Assembly (NCBI GenBank): GCA_016195915.1
Contig: JACPYS010000044.1
Coordinates: 1 to 64,000, forward strand
DNA: 64,000 nt
Direction: 5' to 3'
From: Betaproteobacteria bacterium
GTDB taxonomy: Bacteria; Pseudomonadota; Gammaproteobacteria; Burkholderiales; SG8-39
Position 1 is the stretch's first letter; each line of letters starts with the position of its first letter. A program made the translations under genes and the position numbers. The notes under the pieces are model-generated. The model was given only the letters and a program-made list of their open reading frames with translations, did not search any database and was not told the DNA's origin. Positions 28,255 through 35,750 of this stretch are shown here, one piece after another.

Positions 28255-29157
28255 CTACCCCGGGATGAAAACGCCTGCGCTGCGGATCGCCCGCACCAGT
28301 TCGCGTGTCGCGCCTTCGAGCATTTCGACCGCGCCGCCGAAATCGCCGCGCCGCGCACTCGCTTCGGCCTGGCGGCGCAGTTCGCCGGCTTTTTCAACGA
28401 AGCCCGTGCCCGCGGCCGCCTCGGTGGACTGCTTCTTCGCGAGGAGATCGAGCAGCATGCGGTGCGTATCGTTGCGGTCCAGCTCGTAGTGGTATTCCTC
28501 CTCCCTGCTGGCGAAGGAGAGCGATCGCACCAGCGTGTCGCCGCCGCGCATCGAGCCGATCGAGGCCTTGGCGAGAAAGTACGCCTGCTGGGCGAGCGGC
28601 TGCGCCTCGGCGTAGCGGCGTTCCGCGGCGTGCGCGCGCGCCTGATCGAGCAATTGTTCGATCTGCCGCGCCGCCTCGGAGCTGCCCGCTGCCGACTTCT
28701 CGGCGCCGATCCTCTTTTGCGCCGCGAGCAGCGCACGCGCCGCCTCGATGCGCGTTTCGACTTCGCCGCCGAGATTGTCGCCCTTGGCACGCTCGCCGGC
28801 CGCCATGCGCGCGCCCTCGAACATCTGGCGCGCGGCGTCATCGAGCAGGCTCGCCGCGGAGCGGTAATCGCCGGCAGCGTGCGCGTCCTCCGCGTGCCGC
28901 ACGAGTTGGCGCGCCTTGATGCGCTGGGCGCCCGCCTCGGCGTTGCCGCTCGCCTCGATCTGGCGCGCTGCCGACGAGCCCTCGATCAGCGCCTTGACGG
29001 ACTGCAGCCGGCGTTCCACCTGCGCCCGGTCCGGCGCAGTGGCGGCGCGCTTTGCTTGCGCGTCCTGCGCGAGGGGCGCCGCGTGCGGAAACGCCGCTGT
29101 GATCAACAGGAGCGCAACGGCGCAGGCATGCCGCAACAACGGACGACTCGAATCCAT
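28255..29157 (-). CDS. Secreted helical protein of unknown function (C' copy)
   Basis: ATG 29157 follows an AAGGAA site. The 300-residue protein has a signal peptide ending near HAAPLA and is otherwise almost entirely helical and Ala/Glu/Arg-rich, with TPR-like spacing (RHAEDAHAAGDYRSAASLLDDA) and likely coiled coils. It has no cysteine in the mature part. It shares an acidic-aromatic block (REEEYHYELDR) and general layout with its neighbour at 29189. I do not recognise a family; encoded between cytochromes, it may be a scaffold. Confidence 0.75.
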   Translation of the reverse strand: MDSSRPLLRHACAVALLLITAAFPHAAPLAQDAQAKRAATAPDRAQVERRLQSVKALIEGSSAARQIEASGNAEAGAQRIKARQLVRHAEDAHAAGDYRSAASLLDDAARQMFEGARMAAGERAKGDNLGGEVETRIEAARALLAAQKRIGAEKSAAGSSEAARQIEQLLDQARAHAAERRYAEAQPLAQQAYFLAKASIGSMRGGDTLVRSLSFASREEEYHYELDRNDTHRMLLDLLAKKQSTEAAAGTGFVEKAGELRRQAEASARRGDFGGAVEMLEGATRELVRAIRSAGVFIPG

Positions 29158-29188
29158 GGTTCGTTCCTTTGCCAAAGTTGGACGGTGT

Positions 29189-30055
29189 TCATCGGGCTGT
29201 CTGCATCGCCAGACCGGCCGCAGTGAGCGCGCGCTGCAACCACTCGATGCTCTCGCGCAGCGCACCGAGCGCAGCGCGTACGTCTCCGCGCGCCGAGTGC
29301 GTGTCGGCCGCGTCCCGGAGCTCGAGTGCACGCTGCACGTGCTGCTCCGACAGCCGCATGGCATCGGGCGCCGGCTTGAGTTCCGCCAGCGCTATCGGGA
29401 CCAGACGTCTGAAGCTCACGAAACGATCGGATTCGTGACGGAACTCGTCCTCCGGCGAATCGACGCGCACGGTGTAGTCGAGCGTCGCCGATTCGAGCAG
29501 GCGCGGCAGCCCCGCGAGCAACTCGCGCTCGGCCGCGAGCAGCGCGCGGTGTGCCTCCACGAATTGCTCCCGGCCGGCAAGGCTCTGCCCCCTGGCGATC
29601 AGCTCTGCGCCGCGCGCAATCTCGGGCGGGGCCGCCCTGTCGGGATTTCGCGCGCCCTGCCGGCGCGCCGACGCAAGCAGGCCGTGCGTACTTTCGAGCA
29701 GCGCGGCGTAACGCACGCGCTGTTCCGACTCGATCTGGATCCGGTCCGGCGCGAGCTGTCGCGCCTTGCTGATCAGCACCATCGCTTCGTCAATCGCCGC
29801 TTCACTTGCCTCCAGCCGCCCCTCGGCCGCGTGAGCCTGTGCGCGGCGATACTGCTCTGCCGCGTTCGACAGATAGGTCTTTGCCTGATCGCTGCCGCTC
29901 GCAGCGATGCGTTGCGCAACCGGTGAATCGCCGAGAACGCGCTGCACCAGCACCGATTTCTGTTCGATCACGCGCCGGCGCGGCGAATCATCGCCCAGTG
30001 CCGGCGGCAGCAGCGACACGGAGGCGAGCAGGTAGGCCAAGGGGCGAGCCTTCAT
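29189..30055 (-). CDS. Secreted helical protein of unknown function (C copy)
   Basis: The ATG at 30055 overlaps the upstream cytochrome stop (ATGA). The 288-residue protein has a signal peptide (ending near PALGD) and a mature helical body with several Ala-rich repeats (YRRAQAHAAEGRLEASEAAIDEA). It has the PEDEFRHESDRF block, matching EEEYHYELDRND in the next gene. The two proteins are diverged duplicates. No enzyme motif or heme site is visible; a structural or assembly role is inferred only from context. Confidence 0.75.
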   Translation of the reverse strand: MKARPLAYLLASVSLLPPALGDDSPRRRVIEQKSVLVQRVLGDSPVAQRIAASGSDQAKTYLSNAAEQYRRAQAHAAEGRLEASEAAIDEAMVLISKARQLAPDRIQIESEQRVRYAALLESTHGLLASARRQGARNPDRAAPPEIARGAELIARGQSLAGREQFVEAHRALLAAERELLAGLPRLLESATLDYTVRVDSPEDEFRHESDRFVSFRRLVPIALAELKPAPDAMRLSEQHVQRALELRDAADTHSARGDVRAALGALRESIEWLQRALTAAGLAMQTAR

Positions 30056-31107
30056 TTGCCTTGGCCTGCGGACGAGGCTGCGGTACTCGCGGCCGCGTCC
30101 TTCTTCTTGGAGTGGCACAGCCGGCACTCGGACACCGGAAACGCGACCCTGCCGTGGCAGGTGCCGCAGCCCTGTCCGAGCAGGATCGCCGCCATGCTCA
30201 TCTGATTGGCGCCCTTCTGCGGCGCGAAAATCGCCGGGTGGCAGTTGGAGCAGTCGAGCCACTCCGTGTGCTGCTTGTGCGGATAGACGACGTCGGGCAT
30301 AGAGCCCTTCACTTCGCGCACGATGTTGAGGTCCATCACCGTGGCGGCGGCATCCGCCTTGTCACGCTCCCAGCGTGGCGCAATCTTCTTCTCGGCGAGC
30401 GCCTTCACCCAATCGACGCGGTTGCCCGCATTGCTGCGCGGCATCGAGCTGAAAGCACTGAGCGGCGGCTGCAGCTGCAGCGTGCCGTCGACCGAAGAAT
30501 CGTGAATGCCATCCTCTGCGGGCGGCAGGTTGCGCCTGCCGATCGGCTTGAGCAGGCGGTTGAACGCGTTGGACTCGGCGGCTCCGGAGCCCGGCTCAGG
30601 CGCATTCGCGGCGCTCGCGGTAGCGACCCGGGTGGCGCTCGCTACGGCGACGGGCGCGGCCGCTGCAGCCGCGACCACCGGTGCAGCCGGCGCCACAGGC
30701 GGCTGCGCCGGCGGCTTCTGCGCGGCCGCCTCGGGCACAGGCGCGCGTGCGATGGGCGGTTCCGGCAACTTCGGCACGGCCGGCTTCGTCACGACGGTGG
30801 CACCGCCAATCATATAGTCGACAGCGGCACGCAACGAACTCTCGGCCAAGTCTGCATTGCCGCCCTTCGGCGGCATGCCGCGCGGTGTTCCCTGCACCGC
30901 ATTCCGATACACCACTGCTTTGCCCGCCTTCAGTCGAGGCGCCCAATCGGCCGCATTGCCCGGGCGCGGCGCCCCCGCCAGACCCGTGGCGTGGCACATG
31001 GCGCACTTCTGCTCGTAGATCTGCTTGCCTTCCTGGGCGCTCGCCGCGAAGCCGGCGAGCAGTGCGATGACAGCCAGGCCAACACGGGACGCAATCGTCG
31101 TACGCAT
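30052..31107 (-). CDS. Four-heme cytochrome: c5-like domain, Ala/Pro linker, triheme domain (B copy)
   Basis: The 351-residue protein has a signal peptide (ending near AASAQ), a class I domain with CAMCH (about 36-40) and the methionine ligand in GMPPKGG, then an Ala/Pro/Val-rich linker (about 110-170) and a C-terminal triheme domain with CSNCH, CGTCH and CRLCH. The DWVKAL and KGANQMSM segments match the B' protein at 27693. The single-heme head could pass electrons to the bis-His triheme part across the flexible linker. It overlaps the next gene by ATGA. Confidence 0.9.
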   Translation of the reverse strand: MRTTIASRVGLAVIALLAGFAASAQEGKQIYEQKCAMCHATGLAGAPRPGNAADWAPRLKAGKAVVYRNAVQGTPRGMPPKGGNADLAESSLRAAVDYMIGGATVVTKPAVPKLPEPPIARAPVPEAAAQKPPAQPPVAPAAPVVAAAAAAPVAVASATRVATASAANAPEPGSGAAESNAFNRLLKPIGRRNLPPAEDGIHDSSVDGTLQLQPPLSAFSSMPRSNAGNRVDWVKALAEKKIAPRWERDKADAAATVMDLNIVREVKGSMPDVVYPHKQHTEWLDCSNCHPAIFAPQKGANQMSMAAILLGQGCGTCHGRVAFPVSECRLCHSKKKDAAASTAASSAGQGK

Positions 31108-31120
31108 ATCCGCCCCCCGC

Positions 31121-31555
31121 CTACTTCTTCGCCCCGGCGGCAGCCTGCGGCTGACCGGGCGCTACGAGCTTCTGGATGGTGCTCTCGTGCACCTGGGTCG
31201 GGGTTCCAGGAGCGCCGGAGTGGCACAGATTGCAGTTCTCGACCGACCACGCCACCCCGCCGTCGTGACACGCGCCGCAAAACTGGCCGTCGATGATCTT
31301 GAGCATGTTGATCTGGTTGCCGCCGGCCTGGAATTTGAAACCGAGATCGCCGTGGCACACCTTGCAGCGGAAGCGCACGCGGTGGAACCAGTGCGGGAAC
31401 ACGACAGGCCGCATGCCGGCTGGCGTGGAGTAGGTGTTCATCACCACGTCACCGTACTCGGCGCCCGCGTCCTGGACCCCTGCCGCAAGCGCGGCTGCGA
31501 GCAGCGTGATGGCCAACGCGATCCATTTCCCGGGCCGCGCAAATGTTCGCTGCAT
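31121..31555 (-). CDS. Triheme c(7)-type cytochrome (A copy)
   Basis: The ATG at 31555 follows a GGAGA site. The 144-residue protein has a signal peptide ending near DAGA and three hemes, CKVCH, CGACH and CNLCH. EYGDVVMN and FPHWFHRVRFRCKVCH are shared with the A' protein at 27291, which is more divergent after the third heme. The C-terminal tail (QPQAAAGAKK) is low complexity. Its gene begins the mirrored set A-B-C-C'-B'-A'. Confidence 0.9.
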   Translation of the reverse strand: MQRTFARPGKWIALAITLLAAALAAGVQDAGAEYGDVVMNTYSTPAGMRPVVFPHWFHRVRFRCKVCHGDLGFKFQAGGNQINMLKIIDGQFCGACHDGGVAWSVENCNLCHSGAPGTPTQVHESTIQKLVAPGQPQAAAGAKK

Positions 31556-31581
31556 GTCGAATCTCCATTTTCCGAAAGCGA

Positions 31582-33474
31582 TCAAAACTGTCGCGTCACA
31601 CGCAGGAACAGCAGCGTATTTCGTTTGCCCTCTACGTTGGCGCTGCGAAACGTCAGGCGCGTGTCCACCTTGCCGATCTGGTATTCAAGCCGCGCTTCGA
31701 CCGCGTCGGTCACGGCCTGTCTCGGCGCATTGAGGTCGCCTTGGGCGCGCGACTGCTGCTGCGCCTGATTGGCGACATACGAGGCGAACAGGCGCAGCCG
31801 AGGCACGCCGAACACGCGTCTGTGCTGATAGGTCACGTTGCCAAACGTGGTGACGTTGAAACCGGCGGGCGTGGACGCAGTAGCCGCGCCGGTGCCCGAT
31901 TCGGTGCGCTGCCGCGAGCCCTGCACCGTCAGGTTGGCGGTCCAGAACGACAGCGCCGAGAGCGGCGCCTGGCGCGTCGCCTGCAGATTCACAAGCTGGA
32001 ACTCGTTGCGCACGGTGCCGAAACTGCGCGCGTCCGACCCGCTCAGGCTGACGTAGGCCTGCGTGCCGGTTTCGCCAAACAGCGACCAGTTCGCTTGCGC
32101 GTTGTGCGTGAGGGTGAAGCCGCTGCTGCCGGCGCTCGGGTTAGCGGCGGTGCGGCTGGAGGTCAGGTTGGCGCCGGCGCCCTGCCCGACACTGAACGCA
32201 ATCTGCGAGCTTTCCGCCAGCGGGAGGATGCGCGAGACCTGATGGCTGGCCAGCGCGGACAGCGTCTGCTGACCCTGCCCGCTGCCGCCGGAGTTGCTGC
32301 CGCCTCCGGAGAGATTCCAGTTATAGGTGTAGTCGCGCAACTGGATCGGCAAAGGAGTATAGCTGATGTTCGCGTTTTGGGAACTCGACATTCCGCCGGC
32401 ACCGCCGGTCGTACTGGCCTGAGTCAGCGATGCGTTGGCACTCAGGCGAGTGAGCGGGTTGATGTTGTAGGTGAGACCCAATGAACCGCTGGCGCTGAGG
32501 TTTTCGGTCGAGCCCGCGTCCTGTTCCGTGCCGATGGCGGTCAGGCGCAGTCCGCCCACCAGCAACATCGGATGTTTTTCGTCGTACAGCGGTTCGTCCT
32601 CCTCCGGACGCCATCTGGCGAAGCTCGCCAGCTGCACAAAGCGGTTGGACAGGGCGCTGCGCAGCGTCGGCGTGGCCTGCTCGAATTCCTGGCGGTTGTA
32701 GCTCGCAAGCGTTTCGACGTTCAGGTTGCTCGCCGGAACGAAGCTGTGCCGTGCGTTCAGGCGCGCGATGTTGGATTGCGTACCGTTGGCGCCCCCGGCG
32801 TTGCCCGACCAGTGACCGTCCAAATCGAAGGATTGCACCTCGCGCCGCCCCGACGCCGAAACGCCGAACACGTCGAGCACGTCGCGGCCGACGGTGGCGC
32901 CGGTCAGTTCGCTGCGCTCGAAACTCACCGTGTACTGCGTTTCATCGGAGGCGCGGTAGGACTGGCGCAGCCCCAGTTGCGTGCTGCGGTAGTCGGCGCC
33001 CGTGATCTCGCCGCTGGCGCGGCTGTCGCTCGCCGAGTAACGCGCGCTGAACGGAAAACGGCTCGCCGGAAACAGCGACACGCTGCCGCCGCCGGTCAGT
33101 CCGAAGGATTTGGCGCTGCCGCCCTCGCCGCCGCCCGCGGAGCTGCGAGCAAAGCCCAGGTCGCCGCTGACCTGCGCGAACCAGGGCTGGAAAACAAAGC
33201 TCGAAGCATTCAAGTTTCCGAACTCCATGAAACTGCGCGTAGCGCCACGGTCGGGAAGCATCTGCAGCCGGTACTCGCTCGTCACGCTCGCACGCCAGCG
33301 CACCGGCCCGAGCGTGGGACGAATGCCACGAAACAAACCGCCTTCTTCGGCGCCCGCCTCCGCGGGTGGCGGCTCGGCCGCAGGCGCCTGTCCCCGCGTC
33401 TCGCACGCCAGCATCAGCCCTCCCGCAGCGAGCAGTGCCACTGCAAGCCCGCGTTGAATCTCAAGGCCGGCCAC
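31582..33474 (-). CDS. Outer-membrane beta-barrel protein of a porin-cytochrome type locus
   Basis: The 630-residue protein has a signal sequence with LMLAC, which could be a lipobox, and an Ala/Pro/Glu-rich N-terminal stretch. The remainder alternates polar and hydrophobic residues as in large barrels (from about residue 55), and the chain ends ...FLRVTRQF with a terminal phenylalanine, the BAM recognition signal. No heme motif and no N-terminal CxxC are present, unlike MtrB. In context it is probably the sheath or porin that lets cytochromes contact the outside. The MtrB relation is by analogy only. Confidence 0.8.
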   Translation of the reverse strand: MAGLEIQRGLAVALLAAGGLMLACETRGQAPAAEPPPAEAGAEEGGLFRGIRPTLGPVRWRASVTSEYRLQMLPDRGATRSFMEFGNLNASSFVFQPWFAQVSGDLGFARSSAGGGEGGSAKSFGLTGGGSVSLFPASRFPFSARYSASDSRASGEITGADYRSTQLGLRQSYRASDETQYTVSFERSELTGATVGRDVLDVFGVSASGRREVQSFDLDGHWSGNAGGANGTQSNIARLNARHSFVPASNLNVETLASYNRQEFEQATPTLRSALSNRFVQLASFARWRPEEDEPLYDEKHPMLLVGGLRLTAIGTEQDAGSTENLSASGSLGLTYNINPLTRLSANASLTQASTTGGAGGMSSSQNANISYTPLPIQLRDYTYNWNLSGGGSNSGGSGQGQQTLSALASHQVSRILPLAESSQIAFSVGQGAGANLTSSRTAANPSAGSSGFTLTHNAQANWSLFGETGTQAYVSLSGSDARSFGTVRNEFQLVNLQATRQAPLSALSFWTANLTVQGSRQRTESGTGAATASTPAGFNVTTFGNVTYQHRRVFGVPRLRLFASYVANQAQQQSRAQGDLNAPRQAVTDAVEARLEYQIGKVDTRLTFRSANVEGKRNTLLFLRVTRQF

Positions 33475-33489
33475 CGCACGGGACGACGA

Positions 33490-34512
33490 TCAATTGCTCA
33501 CCGCCGGCAGAAAACGCGACTCGTCTATCTGCACCACCGTGGCGGCGCGCAACGTGGCGATCAACTGGTTCCATGCCTTTTCTCCCCGGTCCCGCAGCCA
33601 CAGTTCCTCCGCGCGCTTCGCCACGTCGGCGTAGGCGCGCAGCTGAGGCGGCCTGCGATCGGCGAGCCGCACGATGGCCACGCCCTCGAGCAGCGTCACC
33701 GGCGCCGAGTAAGTCCCGGGGCCGAGCGAATCGATGACCTGCTTCTCGATCAGTTCCGGCAGCATGCCGCGATGCACGTAGCCCAGGTCGCCGCCGCGTT
33801 CAGCCGACGGATCGGACGAATGCGTGCGCGCGAGCTCGGCGAAGTCGGCGCCCTTTTGCAGCCGCTGGTGCAGGCGCTTCGCCTCTTCGGCGGCCTCGTC
33901 CCAGGCGGCGCGCGGCGACGACGGCGTCACCTTGAGGAGGATCAGCGAGATGCGAAGCTGCTCGGGTTCGGTGAACTGCCCCGGATTCACTTCGTAATAG
34001 GCCCGCACCTCGCCCTCGGCCGGGAGTTCCGCGGTGCGCACGCTCGCTTCCAGCCGCTCGAGCACGCTCTGGTGTTCGAGCTGCTCGATGAGTTTCCGGA
34101 GCACTTGCTCGCGGTTCGCGCGCCATTGCTCGCTCGCGGCATAGCGCTGGTCGTACTCGGCGATGCTGGCGTCGATCTTGGCGCGCTCGGGCGCGATGCC
34201 GCGGAGTTTCGCCTCCTCCAGGAGTAGCAGTCTGCCGACCAGCTGTTCGCCGATTTCGCGCTGGAACTTGCTCAGCTCGTCCACCGGCGGTCGGGCGTGA
34301 TAGAACTTCTTGCGCATGCCCGCTGCCAGCGCCGCCTGATACTCCTGAAAGGTGATCACCTTTTCACCTACCCGCGCGAACACCTCGCCACCGGGTGCGG
34401 AAGTCGCTGCCTGCGCGATCGAGTGCGCCGCCGGGAATGAACACAGCAGCGGCAGCACGCATCCGAGCACCGTGGCCAATCCATTCCTGCCTCCGTTTAT
34501 GTTCGCGATCAT
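33490..34512 (-). CDS. Periplasmic parvulin-type peptidyl-prolyl isomerase
   Basis: ATG 34512 follows a GGAGAG site. The 340-residue protein has a signal peptide (ending near SIAQA), an N-terminal SurA/PrsA-like helical domain and a parvulin domain at about 195-295, with LRISLILLKV, GADFAELARTHSSDPSAERGGDLGYV in pieces and LPELIEKQVIDSL. Isomerases of this kind fold outer-membrane and secreted proteins. One is found beside OmcS/OmcE-type cytochrome genes, as I recall. It is the first gene of the long minus-strand operon and has a sigma-54 promoter. Confidence 0.9.
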   Translation of the reverse strand: MIANINGGRNGLATVLGCVLPLLCSFPAAHSIAQAATSAPGGEVFARVGEKVITFQEYQAALAAGMRKKFYHARPPVDELSKFQREIGEQLVGRLLLLEEAKLRGIAPERAKIDASIAEYDQRYAASEQWRANREQVLRKLIEQLEHQSVLERLEASVRTAELPAEGEVRAYYEVNPGQFTEPEQLRISLILLKVTPSSPRAAWDEAAEEAKRLHQRLQKGADFAELARTHSSDPSAERGGDLGYVHRGMLPELIEKQVIDSLGPGTYSAPVTLLEGVAIVRLADRRPPQLRAYADVAKRAEELWLRDRGEKAWNQLIATLRAATVVQIDESRFLPAVSN

Positions 34513-34573
34513 GGTTCTCTCCGCAATCGATGCGCCGGCGCGACTTCCAGGGTCACGCCTCCGCTTTACTCTC

Positions 34574-34589
34574 AGCACGGTTCGTGCCA
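34574..34589 (-). promoter_or_regulatory. Sigma-54 promoter for the isomerase-barrel-cytochrome operon
   Basis: Minus-strand TGGCACGAACCGTGCT has one mismatch (TTGC to GTGC) and exact GG-N10-GC spacing. Predicted start is near 34563, about 50 bases before the ATG at 34512. It lies between that gene and the terminator of the gene upstream, so it would drive the operon from 34512 towards about 19.2 kb. Confidence 0.65.
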
Positions 34590-34595
34590 CCGCAC

Positions 34596-34636
34596 ACGCA
34601 AAAAGCAAACGGGCCGGACATCGCTGTCCGGCCCGT
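34596..34636 (-). terminator. Rho-independent terminator after the tetraheme cytochrome gene
   Basis: A perfect 12-base stem (34609-34620 with 34625-34636, ACGGGCCGGACA and its complement) with a four-base loop is followed, in the minus direction, by GTTTGCTTTTTGCG. It ends 27 bases after the cytochrome stop. The GGACA/TGTCC dyad could in addition be a protein-binding site for the adjacent sigma-54 promoter. Confidence 0.8.
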
Positions 34637-34662
34637 CGTAGAAATGCGGCTCGGTCAGTCGC

Positions 34663-35517
34663 TCACTTGGTGTGACAGCTCAGGCACAGGCCGCTTCCCG
34701 AATTGCTGACGCGCAGGAAGGTCGGGTTGGCAGTGGTGTGCGGATCATGGCAGCTGGCGCATTCCACCATCGGCCCCAGACCGCCAGTGCTACGCGTGTA
34801 CAGCGAGAGGTCTGTCTTCTCGCGCTGACCGGTCGTGCCCGCGGCCGTGTCCACCCAAAAAACCTGGTTGCCGTTCACCAGCTTCGTCGCGGGCAACTTG
34901 AAGTCTGCGTCGACGCAGGTCCCGCTGACGGTGGTGCCGCTGCCCGTCAATCCGCCACCGCAGTACTGAATGCTGATCGGGTGATCGTTGCGCAGATCGC
35001 CGGTCAGGTTCTGAATCGCGCCCGCTCTCATCTTGCCGGTCGCCGGGTCGATGCCGCCGTCCGCAATGGGGTTGGTCCAGCTGCCTGCCAATACTGCGCC
35101 GTTCGCGTCGTACCCGCCGGAACCGGGCTGGTTGATCATCGTGGCCACCGCGAGCGAGCCGTCATGGCAGGAGAGGCATGCCAACGAAACCGAGCCGACC
35201 GTCGCCTCGGTGCCATCGATGCTGTAGCTGCCGCCAGTGCTGTACATATTGTAGGTCGTGGTGGGAGCGGTCTTGTTCCACAACGGAGCCGAAACATTGG
35301 TGTTGGCACCGTGCGGTGTATGACAGAAGACGCACACCTCGGTGGTGCCGTCGAACTTGCTCGTACCGGTGCTGTTGGTGCTGCCCAGATTGTGTTTCGA
35401 GTCCTTGATGCTCGTTTGCGCCGATGCGTCGAATGACGCAAACGACGCCAGGACCGCAGCCGTGCTGACGAGCGCCGCCATCAGCGCTCTGAGTTTCAGA
35501 TTTCCCTCGGTTCTCAT
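34663..35517 (-). CDS. OmcE-like exported tetraheme cytochrome, candidate filament subunit
   Basis: The 284-residue protein (start 35517) has a signal peptide ending near DASAQ and four hemes: CVFCH, CLSCH, CASCH and CLSCH. The mature part contains exactly eight histidines: four in CxxCH and four others in SKHNLG, CHTPH, RNDHPI and CHDPH. That is just enough for bis-histidine ligation of all four hemes. Heme number, order and these ligand motifs resemble OmcE of Geobacter, whose subunits polymerise into cytochrome filaments. Two extra cysteines (YCGGG, SGTC) may form a disulfide. It is a single-gene transcript with a sigma-54 promoter and a strong terminator. Confidence 0.85.
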   Translation of the reverse strand: MRTEGNLKLRALMAALVSTAAVLASFASFDASAQTSIKDSKHNLGSTNSTGTSKFDGTTEVCVFCHTPHGANTNVSAPLWNKTAPTTTYNMYSTGGSYSIDGTEATVGSVSLACLSCHDGSLAVATMINQPGSGGYDANGAVLAGSWTNPIADGGIDPATGKMRAGAIQNLTGDLRNDHPISIQYCGGGLTGSGTTVSGTCVDADFKLPATKLVNGNQVFWVDTAAGTTGQREKTDLSLYTRSTGGLGPMVECASCHDPHTTANPTFLRVSNSGSGLCLSCHTK

Positions 35518-35560
35518 TTTTGCCCCCGCGTGATCGGTTTGGAAGTTCCGCTTGGTAACG

Positions 35561-35576
35561 AGCAACCGGCATGCCA
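35561..35576 (-). promoter_or_regulatory. Sigma-54 promoter for the OmcE-like cytochrome gene
   Basis: Minus-strand TGGCATGCCGGTTGCT has one mismatch to TGGCACG-N4-TTGCW and exact spacing (GG 35575-35574, GC 35563-35562). Predicted start is near 35550, giving a leader of about 33 bases. The remaining 170 bases up to the NHL gene hold no ORF and could contain activator sites; I saw no clear palindromic pair. Confidence 0.75.
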
Positions 35577-35734
35577 ATGGCACGCCATGACGACCAGGCA
35601 CGCCCGCCGCCCGCGAATTCGTTGAGGACCGACAATTTTGCGGGCCGAAGATGGGAACCGATTTCAACTGACGGCAAGTGCGCCGACCGGGTCCATTTGC
35701 CGCGATTCAAACTTGGGGAAATCAGGCGCGCCGG

Positions 35735-35750
35735 TTCCCGAAAGCGGGAA
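35735..35750 (-). terminator. Short hairpin directly after the NHL lipoprotein gene
   Basis: TTCCCGAAAGCGGGAA forms a perfect six-base stem right after the stop codon at 35751. There is no T-run, so it is at best a weak terminator or an mRNA-end stabiliser. Confidence 0.35.

Noticed and set aside
31582..33474. Calling the beta-barrel MtrB
   Set aside because: No N-terminal CxxC and no MtrA-type decaheme partner; only the general porin role is supported.
34522..34537. Second sigma-54-like match (minus strand, GG-N10-GC) before the isomerase gene
   Set aside because: Its start would fall on the ATG itself, leaving no ribosome site, and three bases deviate from consensus; the site at 34574 fits better.
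34609..34636. Perfect dyad as NtrC-type enhancer
   Set aside because: The following T-rich run in the minus direction makes a terminator more likely; the dyad is not repeated at the other sigma-54 promoters.
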